DNA from: Ignavibacteria bacterium
Lineage (GTDB): Bacteria > Bacteroidota > Ignavibacteria > Tepidaquicellales > Tepidaquicellaceae
Direction: 5' to 3'
DNA: 64,000 bases
Assembly: GCA_016710985.1 (NCBI GenBank)
Contig: JADJTX010000012.1
Coordinates: 62,001-126,000 of the forward strand
The notes beneath the pieces were generated by a model. It was not told where the DNA came from, did no database searches, and saw only the letters and a program-made list of their open reading frames with translations. The position numbers and the translations under genes are program-made. Shown here one piece after another: positions 1 to 7,915 of this stretch. Every line of letters begins with the position of its first letter. The first letter of the stretch is position 1.

Positions 1-1165
1 GCACAGCTTTAATTATTGTTTCAACCTGTGCATTGGTCAGAGTTGGATACATTGGAATTCTTACAAGCCGTTTAAAAAATTCAATGGACCCGTTTAAATT
101 ATTTCTGTCAAACTCGCAGACACGGTTAAAGTAAGAGTTGATATGCAAAGGACTGTAATGCACATTTACACCAATGCCTTCGGCATCCAAGGCTCCGAGC
201 AGAAATTCTTTATCCTCAGGCGTAACAAGAATGTTAAACAAATGCCAGTTACTTGCAATCTCTTTTGTTTCAGGTCTTAAACTAATTCCTGTGATCTCTT
301 TAAATGCTTTTAAGTATTGTCCCGCAATCTCTTTTCTTCTTGCATTCAGCCTGTCCAGCTTTTTCAATTGAGTCCTTCCCAATGCTCCGAGAATATTTGA
401 CTGAACGTAGCTGTTGCCTTTATCAACATATTCGTAGTAACCTTTTTTTAGAGGGTCTGTCAGATAAGTATGCTTGTCAGTTCCTTTATCACGCATGATA
501 ATTATTTTCTTAGCAAGTTCATCATCATCTGTTACAATAGCGCCGCCTTCACCTACGACTAAGTTTTTTGTTCCGTGAAAACTGAAACAGGTTACGTCTG
601 CCATTGTACCGGTTTTCTTTCCTTTATAAAGTGCGCCGATGGATTGAGCGGAATCTTGTACAACATAGAGTTTATGCTTCTTTGCAATTTCATTTATTGA
701 ATCCGTATCACACGGATAACCGGCATAGTCTACAGGAATTATCGCAACTGTTTTGTCATTAATTGCTTCTTCAATTTTATTTACGCTGATATTTCCGCTG
801 AGCGGATCTACATCAACAAGCCTGACATTTAAATTATTTAAAATCGGAGCTAATGCCGTTGAAGTAAAAGTAAAATTCGGGACAATGACGTTGCTTCCTG
901 AAGGAAAGTTTTTAATCATGAAAGCCAGATCGAGTGAAGCGGTACAGTTCGTTGTGAAGAATGCATGTTTGACTCCCAGATATTCCGCAAGTTCTTTTTC
1001 AAAAGCACGGCATTCCGGCCCGTCCCCGCTGACAAAGGTCGTTGCAACTGCATTTTTAACAGCTTCTATGTCATCTTCTTCAATGGTAGGTTTGTACAGA
1101 GGTATTTTAATTCCGGAAGCAGGCACACCTCCGTTAATAGCAAGTAATTTGTTTGTATAGTTCAA
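1..1165 (-). CDS. DegT/DnrJ/EryC1 sugar aminotransferase, WecE-like (3' end beyond window)
   Basis: PLP-dependent aminotransferase expected to convert a nucleotide-linked 4-keto-6-deoxysugar to the 4-amino sugar in the cytoplasm. The frame is open from a TTG at 1163-1165 to the window edge, so the C-terminus is missing. About 388 residues are visible. Seen: a substrate/PLP loop TTNCTAS near residues 71-77, the PLP-ring Asp in QDSAQS (D171), and the Schiff-base Lys in SFHGTKN (K200) followed by GEGGA. The HGTKN context resembles WecE/RffA and FdtB enzymes rather than the YPSKN or YHKH types elsewhere in this locus. The TTG start is chosen because no ATG precedes conserved sequence. It lies 13 bases downstream of gmd on the same strand. 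The exact sugar substrate is not determinable. Confidence 0.85.
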   Translation of the reverse strand, partial: MNYTNKLLAINGGVPASGIKIPLYKPTIEEDDIEAVKNAVATTFVSGDGPECRAFEKELAEYLGVKHAFFTTNCTASLDLAFMIKNFPSGSNVIVPNFTFTSTALAPILNNLNVRLVDVDPLSGNISVNKIEEAINDKTVAIIPVDYAGYPCDTDSINEIAKKHKLYVVQDSAQSIGALYKGKKTGTMADVTCFSFHGTKNLVVGEGGAIVTDDDELAKKIIIMRDKGTDKHTYLTDPLKKGYYEYVDKGNSYVQSNILGALGRTQLKKLDRLNARRKEIAGQYLKAFKEITGISLRPETKEIASNWHLFNILVTPEDKEFLLGALDAEGIGVNVHYSPLHINSYFNRVCEFDRNNLNGSIEFFKRLVRIPMYPTLTNAQVETIIKAV

Positions 1166-1178
1166 ATGCTAAATTTTT

Positions 1179-2339
1179 TTAATCGGAATTATTAGGCAGA
1201 ATTATTGCTTCCTTTGAGTTAAATGCGTTAACAAAGTCAGGCTTGATAAATCTCACAAATCTTATTAATCTTATTAATCTTATGAATCTTATGAATCTAA
1301 TACCCTTTTTCTTTACCATTTCCACATCAGCTTTAACCATTATTTTAACAAGTTCATCAAAAGTTACTTTTGGTTTCCATCCTAATACTTTTTCAGCTTT
1401 GGTAGGGTCACCAATCAGCAGATCAACTTCAGTTGGTCTGAAATAATTTTTATCTACTTCAACCAGAACTTTACCGGTCTTTGAATCCTTGCCGACTTCA
1501 TTTTCATCTTTTCCCTTCCATTCAATGTTGATGCCGATTTCTTTAAAAGCAAGCTCTGCAAACTCTCTGATCGAATGGGTTTCTCCGGTTGCAAGTACAA
1601 AGTCTTCCGGCTCATCATGCTGAAGCATTCTCCACATCCCTTCACAAAATTCCGGAGCGTAGCCCCAGTCCCGTTTAGAATTAAGATTTCCCAGCGATAT
1701 GTTTTCCTGTAAGCCCTGGTTTATCCTTGCCACAGCCCTTGTTATTTTTCTTGTAACAAATGTCTCGCCTCTTCTCGGTGATTCGTGATTAAACAAAATT
1801 CCGTTGCATGCAAATATATTGTAAGCCTCTCGGTAGTTAACAACTATCCAGTATCCGTATATCTTAGCTACTCCGTAAGGACTTCTCGGATAGAAAGGTG
1901 TTTTCTCAGTCTGAGGAACTTCCTGAACTTTTCCATATAGCTCACTCGTAGATGCCTGATAAAACTTTACTTTTCTCAAACCTGTCTCACGAATTGCATC
2001 CAGAAATCTCAATGTCCCTAATGCGTCAACCTGAGCTGTATAGTCAGGAACTTCAAATGAGACTTTTACATGACTCTGAGCTGCAAGATTATAGATCTCA
2101 TCCGGTTCGATTTTTTCAAGAAGCCGGTTAAGACTGCTGGTATCAACAAGATCCCCGAAGTGAAGGAATAATTTACTGTCTAACAATTTTGCGTCAGAAT
2201 ACAAATGATCTATTCTCTTTGTGTTGAAAGAACTGCTTCGCCTAATGATCCCATGAACTTCATAGCCTTTTTCAAGTAATAACTCTGTTAGATAACTTCC
2301 ATCCTGACCGGTAATTCCGGATATTAAAGCTTTTTTCAT
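1179..2339 (-). CDS. gmd: GDP-mannose 4,6-dehydratase
   Basis: Converts GDP-mannose to GDP-4-keto-6-deoxymannose, the precursor of GDP-fucose, rhamnose, colitose or perosamine. It is an extended SDR with NAD(P)-binding GITGQDGSY at residues 8-16, catalytic TSE at 131-133 and YxxxK at Y155/K159. The family usually ends soon after the segment at about residue 345. Here a run of six R-[FL]-[IV] tripeptides (residues 348-365) and a further 21 residues follow, encoded by a 9-bp tandem repeat. No GDP-fucose synthase (Fcl) is visible in the window; a perosamine-synthase-like aminotransferase at 45379 is a candidate consumer. Function is firm, the C-terminal tail is odd. Confidence 0.95.
   Translation of the reverse strand: MKKALISGITGQDGSYLTELLLEKGYEVHGIIRRSSSFNTKRIDHLYSDAKLLDSKLFLHFGDLVDTSSLNRLLEKIEPDEIYNLAAQSHVKVSFEVPDYTAQVDALGTLRFLDAIRETGLRKVKFYQASTSELYGKVQEVPQTEKTPFYPRSPYGVAKIYGYWIVVNYREAYNIFACNGILFNHESPRRGETFVTRKITRAVARINQGLQENISLGNLNSKRDWGYAPEFCEGMWRMLQHDEPEDFVLATGETHSIREFAELAFKEIGINIEWKGKDENEVGKDSKTGKVLVEVDKNYFRPTEVDLLIGDPTKAEKVLGWKPKVTFDELVKIMVKADVEMVKKKGIRFIRFIRLIRLIRFVRFIKPDFVNAFNSKEAIILPNNSD
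1246..1299. repeat. 9-bp tandem repeat, six units, inside the gmd 3' end
   Basis: Six head-to-tail 9-bp units, read on the plus strand as variants of ATTAATCTT (ATAAATCTC, ACAAATCTT, ATTAATCTT twice, ATGAATCTT, ATGAATCTA). Being a multiple of three it stays in frame and encodes a repeating Arg-Phe/Leu-Ile/Val peptide. Copy number could vary without shifting the frame. Confidence 0.9.
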
Positions 2340-2370
2340 ATGTATGTTTAATTTTTTAAAAACTGTTAAT

Positions 2371-3537
2371 TTATTTACTGATAAAATTCTTTATTGACTG
2401 TACTGTAAATTCTATTTGGTCTTTTGTAAGTTCAGGGTAGATCGGTAATGCAATCGAAGTGTCGGCGCACCATTCGGAAACAGGGAAGTCGCCTTTCCTA
2501 TAACCTAAGTCCGCAAAACATTCCTGCATATGAAAAGGAACCGGATAATATATCTCAGTCCCGATCTCATTTTCAGTTAATTATTTTCTTAATTCATCCC
2601 TGTTTTCCACCCTTATCACATACTGATTATAGATATGGTAATATTTCAAATTATATTTTTTATAAACTGGCTCCGGCAGCAAAACTTTATTCTTGTCATC
2701 AAATTTTAATTTCCCTTCAGTTTCTGCAAGCCCGTTTTCTGTAAATAATTTTGTATAAAGTCCGGCGTTTTCCTGTCTTCTCTTTGTCCATGAATCCAGA
2801 TGTGGCAGTTTTACATTCAGCACTGCTGCCTGAATTGCATCTATGCGGAAATTGCCTCCGATGATTTTATGATAATACTTAGGCATGCCCCCGTGTACTC
2901 TAAGTATTCTCAGCTTTTCAGCAAGCGTATCATCATTCGTAGTTACAAGCCCTCCGTCTCCGAAACATCCTAAATTTTTACTCGGATAAAACGAGAAACA
3001 TCCGATATGACCAATGTTCCCGACTTTTCTTCCGTCTTTATACTGAGTGCCGATTGACTGCGCTGCGTCCTCGATCACCTTAAGATCATACTCATTTGCA
3101 ATCTCCATTATCTTATCCATTTCACATGACTGACCATAGAGATGTACCGGTATTATGGCTTTCGTTTTTTTTGTGATCAGAGATTTTATTTTTTCGGGAT
3201 CAAGATTAAATGTAACAGGATCACTGTCTATAAATACCGGTTTGGCATTAAGCCGGCTTACAACTCCGGCTGTTGCGAAGAATGAATATGTCGGAAGGAT
3301 GACTTCATCCTCCGGTTTAAGATCTATCGCCATCAGTGCGATAAGCAATGCATCAGTTCCCGATGATACTCCGATGGCATGTTTGCAGTCAAGGTATGCA
3401 GCGAGATTTTTTTCCAGCTGTTCCACTTCCTGTCCTAAGATCAGATTCTGTGACTCAGCCGTTCTGATCAATGCCGCATCAATTTCCGGCTTGATGGTTT
3501 TGTATTGTGCCTTAAGGTCAAGTAACGGTACTTTCAT
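2371..3537 (-). pseudogene. wbpE: DegT-family UDP-sugar 3-aminotransferase, WbpE-like, interrupted by an in-frame TAA
   Basis: Expected to transaminate UDP-3-keto-GlcNAc-uronate to UDP-2-acetamido-3-amino-glucuronate, between WbpB and WbpD. N-terminal PLLDLKAQY, PLP Asp in IEDAAQS (D157) and Schiff-base Lys in SFYPSKN (K187) are intact. The frame stops at a TAA (plus-strand 2581-2583) after residue 318, but the same frame continues for 69 more residues with the typical C-terminus (GTEIYYPVPFHMQECF, then LPIYPEL) to a second stop at 2371. The TAA sits where relatives carry a variable, often aromatic residue, so one base change from TAT or TAC explains it. If real, the product lacks the last domain and is probably inactive. 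It could instead be a sequence error. Confidence 0.85.
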
Positions 3538-3583
3538 AAATTAATTTTTCTGATTTTCGTTTTAAAAATTTATAAACGTGAAT

Positions 3584-4903
3584 TTAGTTCTTCCTGTTTA
3601 TAAGCTTTCTTCCTATGCTGTTATAATAGAATCCCAGATTTTCCATCTGCTCTAAATCGTAAAGATTCCTTCCGTCAAAAATTACTTTTGATTTTAGATT
3701 TGCTTCAACCTTTTTAAAATCAGGTGTTCTGAAAACTGACCACTCCGTTGCAATTACCAAAGCATCTGCGCCTTTTAATGCTTCGTAATGATCATTTACA
3801 AACTCAATCTTGTCACCTAATAATTTTTTTACATTTTCCATTGCTTCAGGATCGTATGCAGATATCGCTGCTCCGGCTTCAAGTAATTTTTCGATTATAT
3901 AAAGAGAAGGAGCTTCCCTGATGTCATCAGTATCAGGTTTAAATGCAAGCCCCCATAAGGCAATTTTTTTTCCCTTAAGATTATTATTAAAAAAACTTTT
4001 TATTTTCGGGACTATAATGGTTTTCTGAATCTCGTTGACTCTCATCACAGAGTCAAGTATATCAAAATCATAACCTATCTCCTTTGCTGATTTATGCAAT
4101 GCGCTTACATCTTTTGGAAAACAGCTTCCGCCGTATCCGATACCCGGAAATAAAAATCTTTTTCCTATGCGTGTGTCATTTCCCATTCCTACTCTTACAA
4201 GGTCAACATCAGCTCCTAATCTTTCACAGATATTTGCAATTTCATTCATGAAGGTTATGCGTGTGGCAAGATAAGAGTTGGATGCATATTTTGTTAGTTC
4301 CGATGAACGTTCATCCATGAACACAATCGGATTTCCCTGTCTTACAAATGGAGCGAAAAGTTCTTCCATTAGTTTCCTTGCTTTCTCGGATTTCGTTCCG
4401 ATTACAATCCGGTCGGGCTTCATGAAATCATCGACAGCAAGTCCCTCTCTAAGGAATTCAGGATTTGAGACAACATCAAACTCAATTTTAGTATTTTTAG
4501 AAATTGCCTCCCGCACTTTATCGGCAGTTCCGACAGGCACAGTGCTTTTATTTACAATTACTTTGTAATCTTTGATGATCTTTCCCAACTCATCTGCAAC
4601 CCCCAGAATATATGAAAGGTCTGCGGATCCGTCTTCGCCGGGTGGAGTAGGCAAAGCAAGAAATATAATGTCTGCGTGATTTGCCGCCTCCTCAAGGTTC
4701 GTAGTGAATTTCAGTCTGCCTTCATTAACATTCCTTTCAAAAAAGATGTCAAGATCAGGTTCATAGATCGGCATTATGTTATTTTTGAGTTTCTCAACTT
4801 TCTCTTTATCAATGTCAACGCATATCACATCATTTCCTGTATCAGCCAGGCAAGTACCGGTTACTAATCCAACATATCCGGTTCCAACAATTGCAAGTTT
4901 CAT
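3584..4903 (-). CDS. ugd: UDP-glucose 6-dehydrogenase
   Basis: Oxidises UDP-glucose to UDP-glucuronate with two NAD+. The N-terminal Rossmann motif GTGYVGLVTG is at residues 7-16, NKSTVPVGT lies near 118-126, and the catalytic Cys is in GYGGSCFPKD (C261). Length 439 fits the family. The GGSCFPKD form separates it from the WbpA-type dehydrogenase encoded upstream at 6509. It lies between wbpD and the interrupted wbpE in the minus-strand run, so UDP-glucuronate is probably one of the building blocks. The ATG start directly precedes the Rossmann strand. Confidence 0.95.
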   Translation of the reverse strand: MKLAIVGTGYVGLVTGTCLADTGNDVICVDIDKEKVEKLKNNIMPIYEPDLDIFFERNVNEGRLKFTTNLEEAANHADIIFLALPTPPGEDGSADLSYILGVADELGKIIKDYKVIVNKSTVPVGTADKVREAISKNTKIEFDVVSNPEFLREGLAVDDFMKPDRIVIGTKSEKARKLMEELFAPFVRQGNPIVFMDERSSELTKYASNSYLATRITFMNEIANICERLGADVDLVRVGMGNDTRIGKRFLFPGIGYGGSCFPKDVSALHKSAKEIGYDFDILDSVMRVNEIQKTIIVPKIKSFFNNNLKGKKIALWGLAFKPDTDDIREAPSLYIIEKLLEAGAAISAYDPEAMENVKKLLGDKIEFVNDHYEALKGADALVIATEWSVFRTPDFKKVEANLKSKVIFDGRNLYDLEQMENLGFYYNSIGRKLINRKN

Positions 4904-4943
4904 TAAACTATTTCCTTTCCGTTGTTATATAATGTTTAAAAAA

Positions 4944-5525
4944 TTAATTTATTTCTATTACAATTCCATTTTCGAATTTATACTTCTTACCGGATCTTTC
5001 ACAAAGAGCAAATCCTTCCTTGTCAAAATCCAGTTTTATTCCGGCTTCACTTACCCAGCCGGTTATTCTGCCGGGATTACCCACCAATAGAGCAAAGTCG
5101 GGAACATCTTTCGTGACTACTGTTCCTGCGCCGATCAGACAATGTCTCCCGAGTGTAATGCCGCAGACAATGGTTGCATTCGCTCCTATTGATGCTCCTT
5201 CTTTCACAAGTGTACTTGCATAAAACTCAACTCCTCGCTGCGGATATTTACATTTTGGCAAAAGAATGTTTGTAAATACCATGGAAGGTCCGCAGAAAAC
5301 ATAATCTTCAAGAGTTACTCCTTCATAAACTGAAACATTGTTCTGTATCTTACAGAAATTTCCGATTACAACATTGTTAGCTACATTTACATTTTGTCCC
5401 AGCGTACATTTTTCACCTATCCTGACACCGGATTGTATGTGTGAGAAATGCCATATGGAAGTTCCTTTACCAATATCAACATTATCATCAACTACGGCAG
5501 TAGGATGAACATTATAGTCCGCCAT
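4944..5525 (-). CDS. wbpD: UDP-2-acetamido-3-amino-2,3-dideoxy-glucuronate N-acetyltransferase (WbpD/WlbB-like)
   Basis: A left-handed beta-helix acyltransferase of 193 residues, the usual size of WbpD/WlbB. Hexapeptide repeats run from about residue 8 to 155 (IGKGTSIWHFSHI, VRIGEKCTLGQNV, and the conserved late segment IGANATIVCGITLG). It would acetylate the 3-amino group made by the WbpE-like enzyme, giving UDP-2,3-diacetamido-2,3-dideoxy-glucuronate. It is 4 bases downstream of wbpB and in the same run as wbpA, which supports the assignment. The locus lacks an obvious WbpI-type 2-epimerase, so the product may stay in the gluco form. Confidence 0.88.
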   Translation of the reverse strand: MADYNVHPTAVVDDNVDIGKGTSIWHFSHIQSGVRIGEKCTLGQNVNVANNVVIGNFCKIQNNVSVYEGVTLEDYVFCGPSMVFTNILLPKCKYPQRGVEFYASTLVKEGASIGANATIVCGITLGRHCLIGAGTVVTKDVPDFALLVGNPGRITGWVSEAGIKLDFDKEGFALCERSGKKYKFENGIVIEIN

Positions 5526-5529
5526 TTTT

Positions 5530-6504
5530 TTAAACTTTTAATAATTCGTGCTGTGCTCTTTCAAGAGTTTCCAGAACTTCTATACCGTTATGTCCGTCCG
5601 TACGCGGAGTTTTATCATGTAAAATGCAATTAATAAAATGCTCCTGCTCGATCTCCAGTGGCGACGTTTTATCAAATTCAATGCTTTCAAATTCAGCATC
5701 CATTTTTAAAGCTATGCCATTCACCATTTCAAATCCTTTACGGTAGAGCTTTAATTTATTTTCCTTCAGTGTATCTTCAAAAACCATCATGGATTTATCA
5801 CCGATCACAACCAACCGCTGCTCTTTAAACGGATGCAGCCAGCTCACAAACACATGAGCGTGTACATTATTTTTAAACTTTAAATATGTAAGAGTTGTAT
5901 CCTGAATATTCGGCTGTACAAAAATAGCTCCTGTAGCTGTTACCTCTTCAGGAACACTCCCTGTCAAAAACTGAATTACGGAAATATCGTGAGGCGCAAA
6001 ACTCCATAAAATATTTTCCTCAGTTCTGATCGTTCCGAGATTTAACCTGTTACTGTAAATATATTGAAGATTTCCGAGCTCTCCGTTATCTAAATATTCC
6101 CTTATCTTTAGAATTGCAGGGTGATACAAAAGCAAGTGTCCGACCATCAATACAAGCCCTTCTTCTGAAGCAATATCATTCAGCGCTTTAGCTTCATCTG
6201 AATTTAAAGTAATCGGTTTCTCAACCAATACATTTTTCCCGGCGAGCAGCAGCTCTTTGGTAATTTCAAAATGTGTCTCTGCGGGAGTCGATACAATCAC
6301 AGCTTTTACTTCAGCATCTGTAAAGATGTCTTTTAAATCAGTTGAAAATTTTATTCTGCCGGAAATTTCATTAACTCTGAGGAGACTTTCTTCATTAGTA
6401 TCCGAACAGTATTTAAGATCATCTCCGAACAATTTATAAGCCGTCCTGACATGATTGATGCCCCATTTACCGCAGCCTATCACACCAATTTTGATCTTAC
6501 CCAT
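5530..6504 (-). CDS. wbpB: UDP-N-acetylglucosaminuronate 3-dehydrogenase, Gfo/Idh/MocA family (WbpB/WlbA-like)
   Basis: Oxidises C3 of UDP-GlcNAc-uronate ahead of transamination. Rossmann motif GVIGCGKWG at residues 7-15, the family EKP motif (E95-P97) and APHDIS in the C-terminal domain are visible. The frame extends 16 codons upstream to 6552, but I choose the ATG at 6502-6504: it directly precedes the Rossmann strand and leaves 4 bases after the upstream stop instead of a 44-base overlap. Length from this start is 324 residues, near the WbpB norm. Flanked by wbpA and wbpD. Confidence 0.88.
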   Translation of the reverse strand: MGKIKIGVIGCGKWGINHVRTAYKLFGDDLKYCSDTNEESLLRVNEISGRIKFSTDLKDIFTDAEVKAVIVSTPAETHFEITKELLLAGKNVLVEKPITLNSDEAKALNDIASEEGLVLMVGHLLLYHPAILKIREYLDNGELGNLQYIYSNRLNLGTIRTEENILWSFAPHDISVIQFLTGSVPEEVTATGAIFVQPNIQDTTLTYLKFKNNVHAHVFVSWLHPFKEQRLVVIGDKSMMVFEDTLKENKLKLYRKGFEMVNGIALKMDAEFESIEFDKTSPLEIEQEHFINCILHDKTPRTDGHNGIEVLETLERAQHELLKV

Positions 6505-6508
6505 TTGT

Positions 6509-7816
6509 TTATGCCTTAAATAACTTTTTACCTTTAAAATCTTTGAATGCATTCCTTGAATCTACAATAATCTTTGCATTATCAAATATTAATTTATAGT
6601 CATAGTAAGAATGGTCCGTCGAAAGCAATATAAGATCATATTTGGAAATGTTCTTTTTATTAAGCGGTACTGATTTCTTTTTAAATTCATATTTCCTTAG
6701 CTTTGGAATCGTAGTAACATAATCATCACTGTAATCAACAACTGCACCCTCATCCTGCAGCAGCTCTATTAGTTTTAAAGAAGGTGACTCGCGTAAGTCA
6801 TCTATATCTTTTTTGTATGACAGTCCAAGCAATAATATTCTAGAACCTTTCAGACATTTTTTATTTTCATTCAAAGCGTGATTTACCTTATGAACAACAT
6901 ATTCGGGCATGGCAGTATTTATCTCGCCTGCAAGCTCTATGAACTTAGTTGATATTTCATATTCGCGTGCTTTCCATGTCAGATAAAAAGGATCTATCGG
7001 AATGCAATGTCCGCCGAGACCTGGTCCCGGATAAAATGGTGTATAGCCGAACGGCTTAGTAGAAGCGGCTTCAATGACTTCCCAGACATCAATTCCCATT
7101 CTGTCAAATACTATCTTAAGCTCATTTACAAGCGCAATATTTATTGACCTGAAAATATTTTCAAGCAGCTTTGCGGATTCTGCAGCTTTAGTAGATGATA
7201 CAGGTACGATCTTTACAATGACCTTTTCATATATCAGTGTCCCGATCTCAAGACAATTCTTCGTAACTCCTCCTAAAACTTTTGGTATGGTTGATGTCGA
7301 ATATTTAGCATTATTAGGATCTTCTCTTTCCGGTGAAAAGCATAAGTAAAAATCTTCACCGACCTTCAGACCTTTCTCCTCAAAAATTTTCAATAGAATT
7401 TCATCCGTAGTACCGGGATAAGTAGTACTCTCAAGAGAAATAAACTGTCCTTTGCGGAGATATTTACCAATCACCTCAGCGGTATTTACAACATAGCTCA
7501 TGTCAGGTTCTCGGTTTACATTAAGCGGGGTCGGTACGCAGATTATTATTGCATCGGCTTCACGAAGTCTTTTAAAATCTGTTGTTGCAGTTAATTTTTT
7601 ATTATTTACTGCATCCCTTATCTTACCGGAAGGTATGTGTTTAATGTAAGATTTTTTTTCTTTAAGAATTGAGTTTATTTTTGACTCATCAAGGTCAAAT
7701 CCTATTACTTTAATTCCTTTAAGAGCAAATTCCAAAGCCAGCGGTAATCCAACATAACCTAATCCTATTATCCCTACCGAAAATTTATTTTCAAGTACTT
7801 TATTTTTTAAATTCAA
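6509..7816 (-). CDS. wbpA: UDP-N-acetylglucosamine 6-dehydrogenase (WbpA-type nucleotide-sugar dehydrogenase)
   Basis: Oxidises UDP-GlcNAc to UDP-GlcNAc-uronate, first step of the WbpA-B-E-D route. Rossmann motif GIIGLGYVGLPL begins near residue 15. The catalytic Cys is in LGGHCIPIDP (C271), the form typical of GlcNAc/ManNAc-type dehydrogenases as opposed to the GGSCFPKD of ugd. Length 435 is normal. It is the first sugar gene after the broken wzc copy on this strand, with about 100 AT-rich bases between. UDP-ManNAc dehydrogenase (WecC) is an alternative, but the neighbouring wbpB/E/D homologues favour UDP-GlcNAc. Confidence 0.88.
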   Translation of the reverse strand: MNLKNKVLENKFSVGIIGLGYVGLPLALEFALKGIKVIGFDLDESKINSILKEKKSYIKHIPSGKIRDAVNNKKLTATTDFKRLREADAIIICVPTPLNVNREPDMSYVVNTAEVIGKYLRKGQFISLESTTYPGTTDEILLKIFEEKGLKVGEDFYLCFSPEREDPNNAKYSTSTIPKVLGGVTKNCLEIGTLIYEKVIVKIVPVSSTKAAESAKLLENIFRSINIALVNELKIVFDRMGIDVWEVIEAASTKPFGYTPFYPGPGLGGHCIPIDPFYLTWKAREYEISTKFIELAGEINTAMPEYVVHKVNHALNENKKCLKGSRILLLGLSYKKDIDDLRESPSLKLIELLQDEGAVVDYSDDYVTTIPKLRKYEFKKKSVPLNKKNISKYDLILLSTDHSYYDYKLIFDNAKIIVDSRNAFKDFKGKKLFKA

Positions 7817-7915
7817 ATAATTCCCTTCTCAAACGTTTTTAAAATTTTAAATTTTTTTAATTTCAAACAAATATAAGTAAAAGATGTTAATTGTCAATTA
7901 ATTTTTTACACAAAA

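Noticed and set aside
7887..7907. TTAATT-GTC-AATTAA hairpin followed by six T, terminator-like on the plus strand
   Set aside because: No plus-strand gene ends there; on the strand of the neighbouring genes the T run is on the wrong side, and a 6-bp all-A/T stem is weak.
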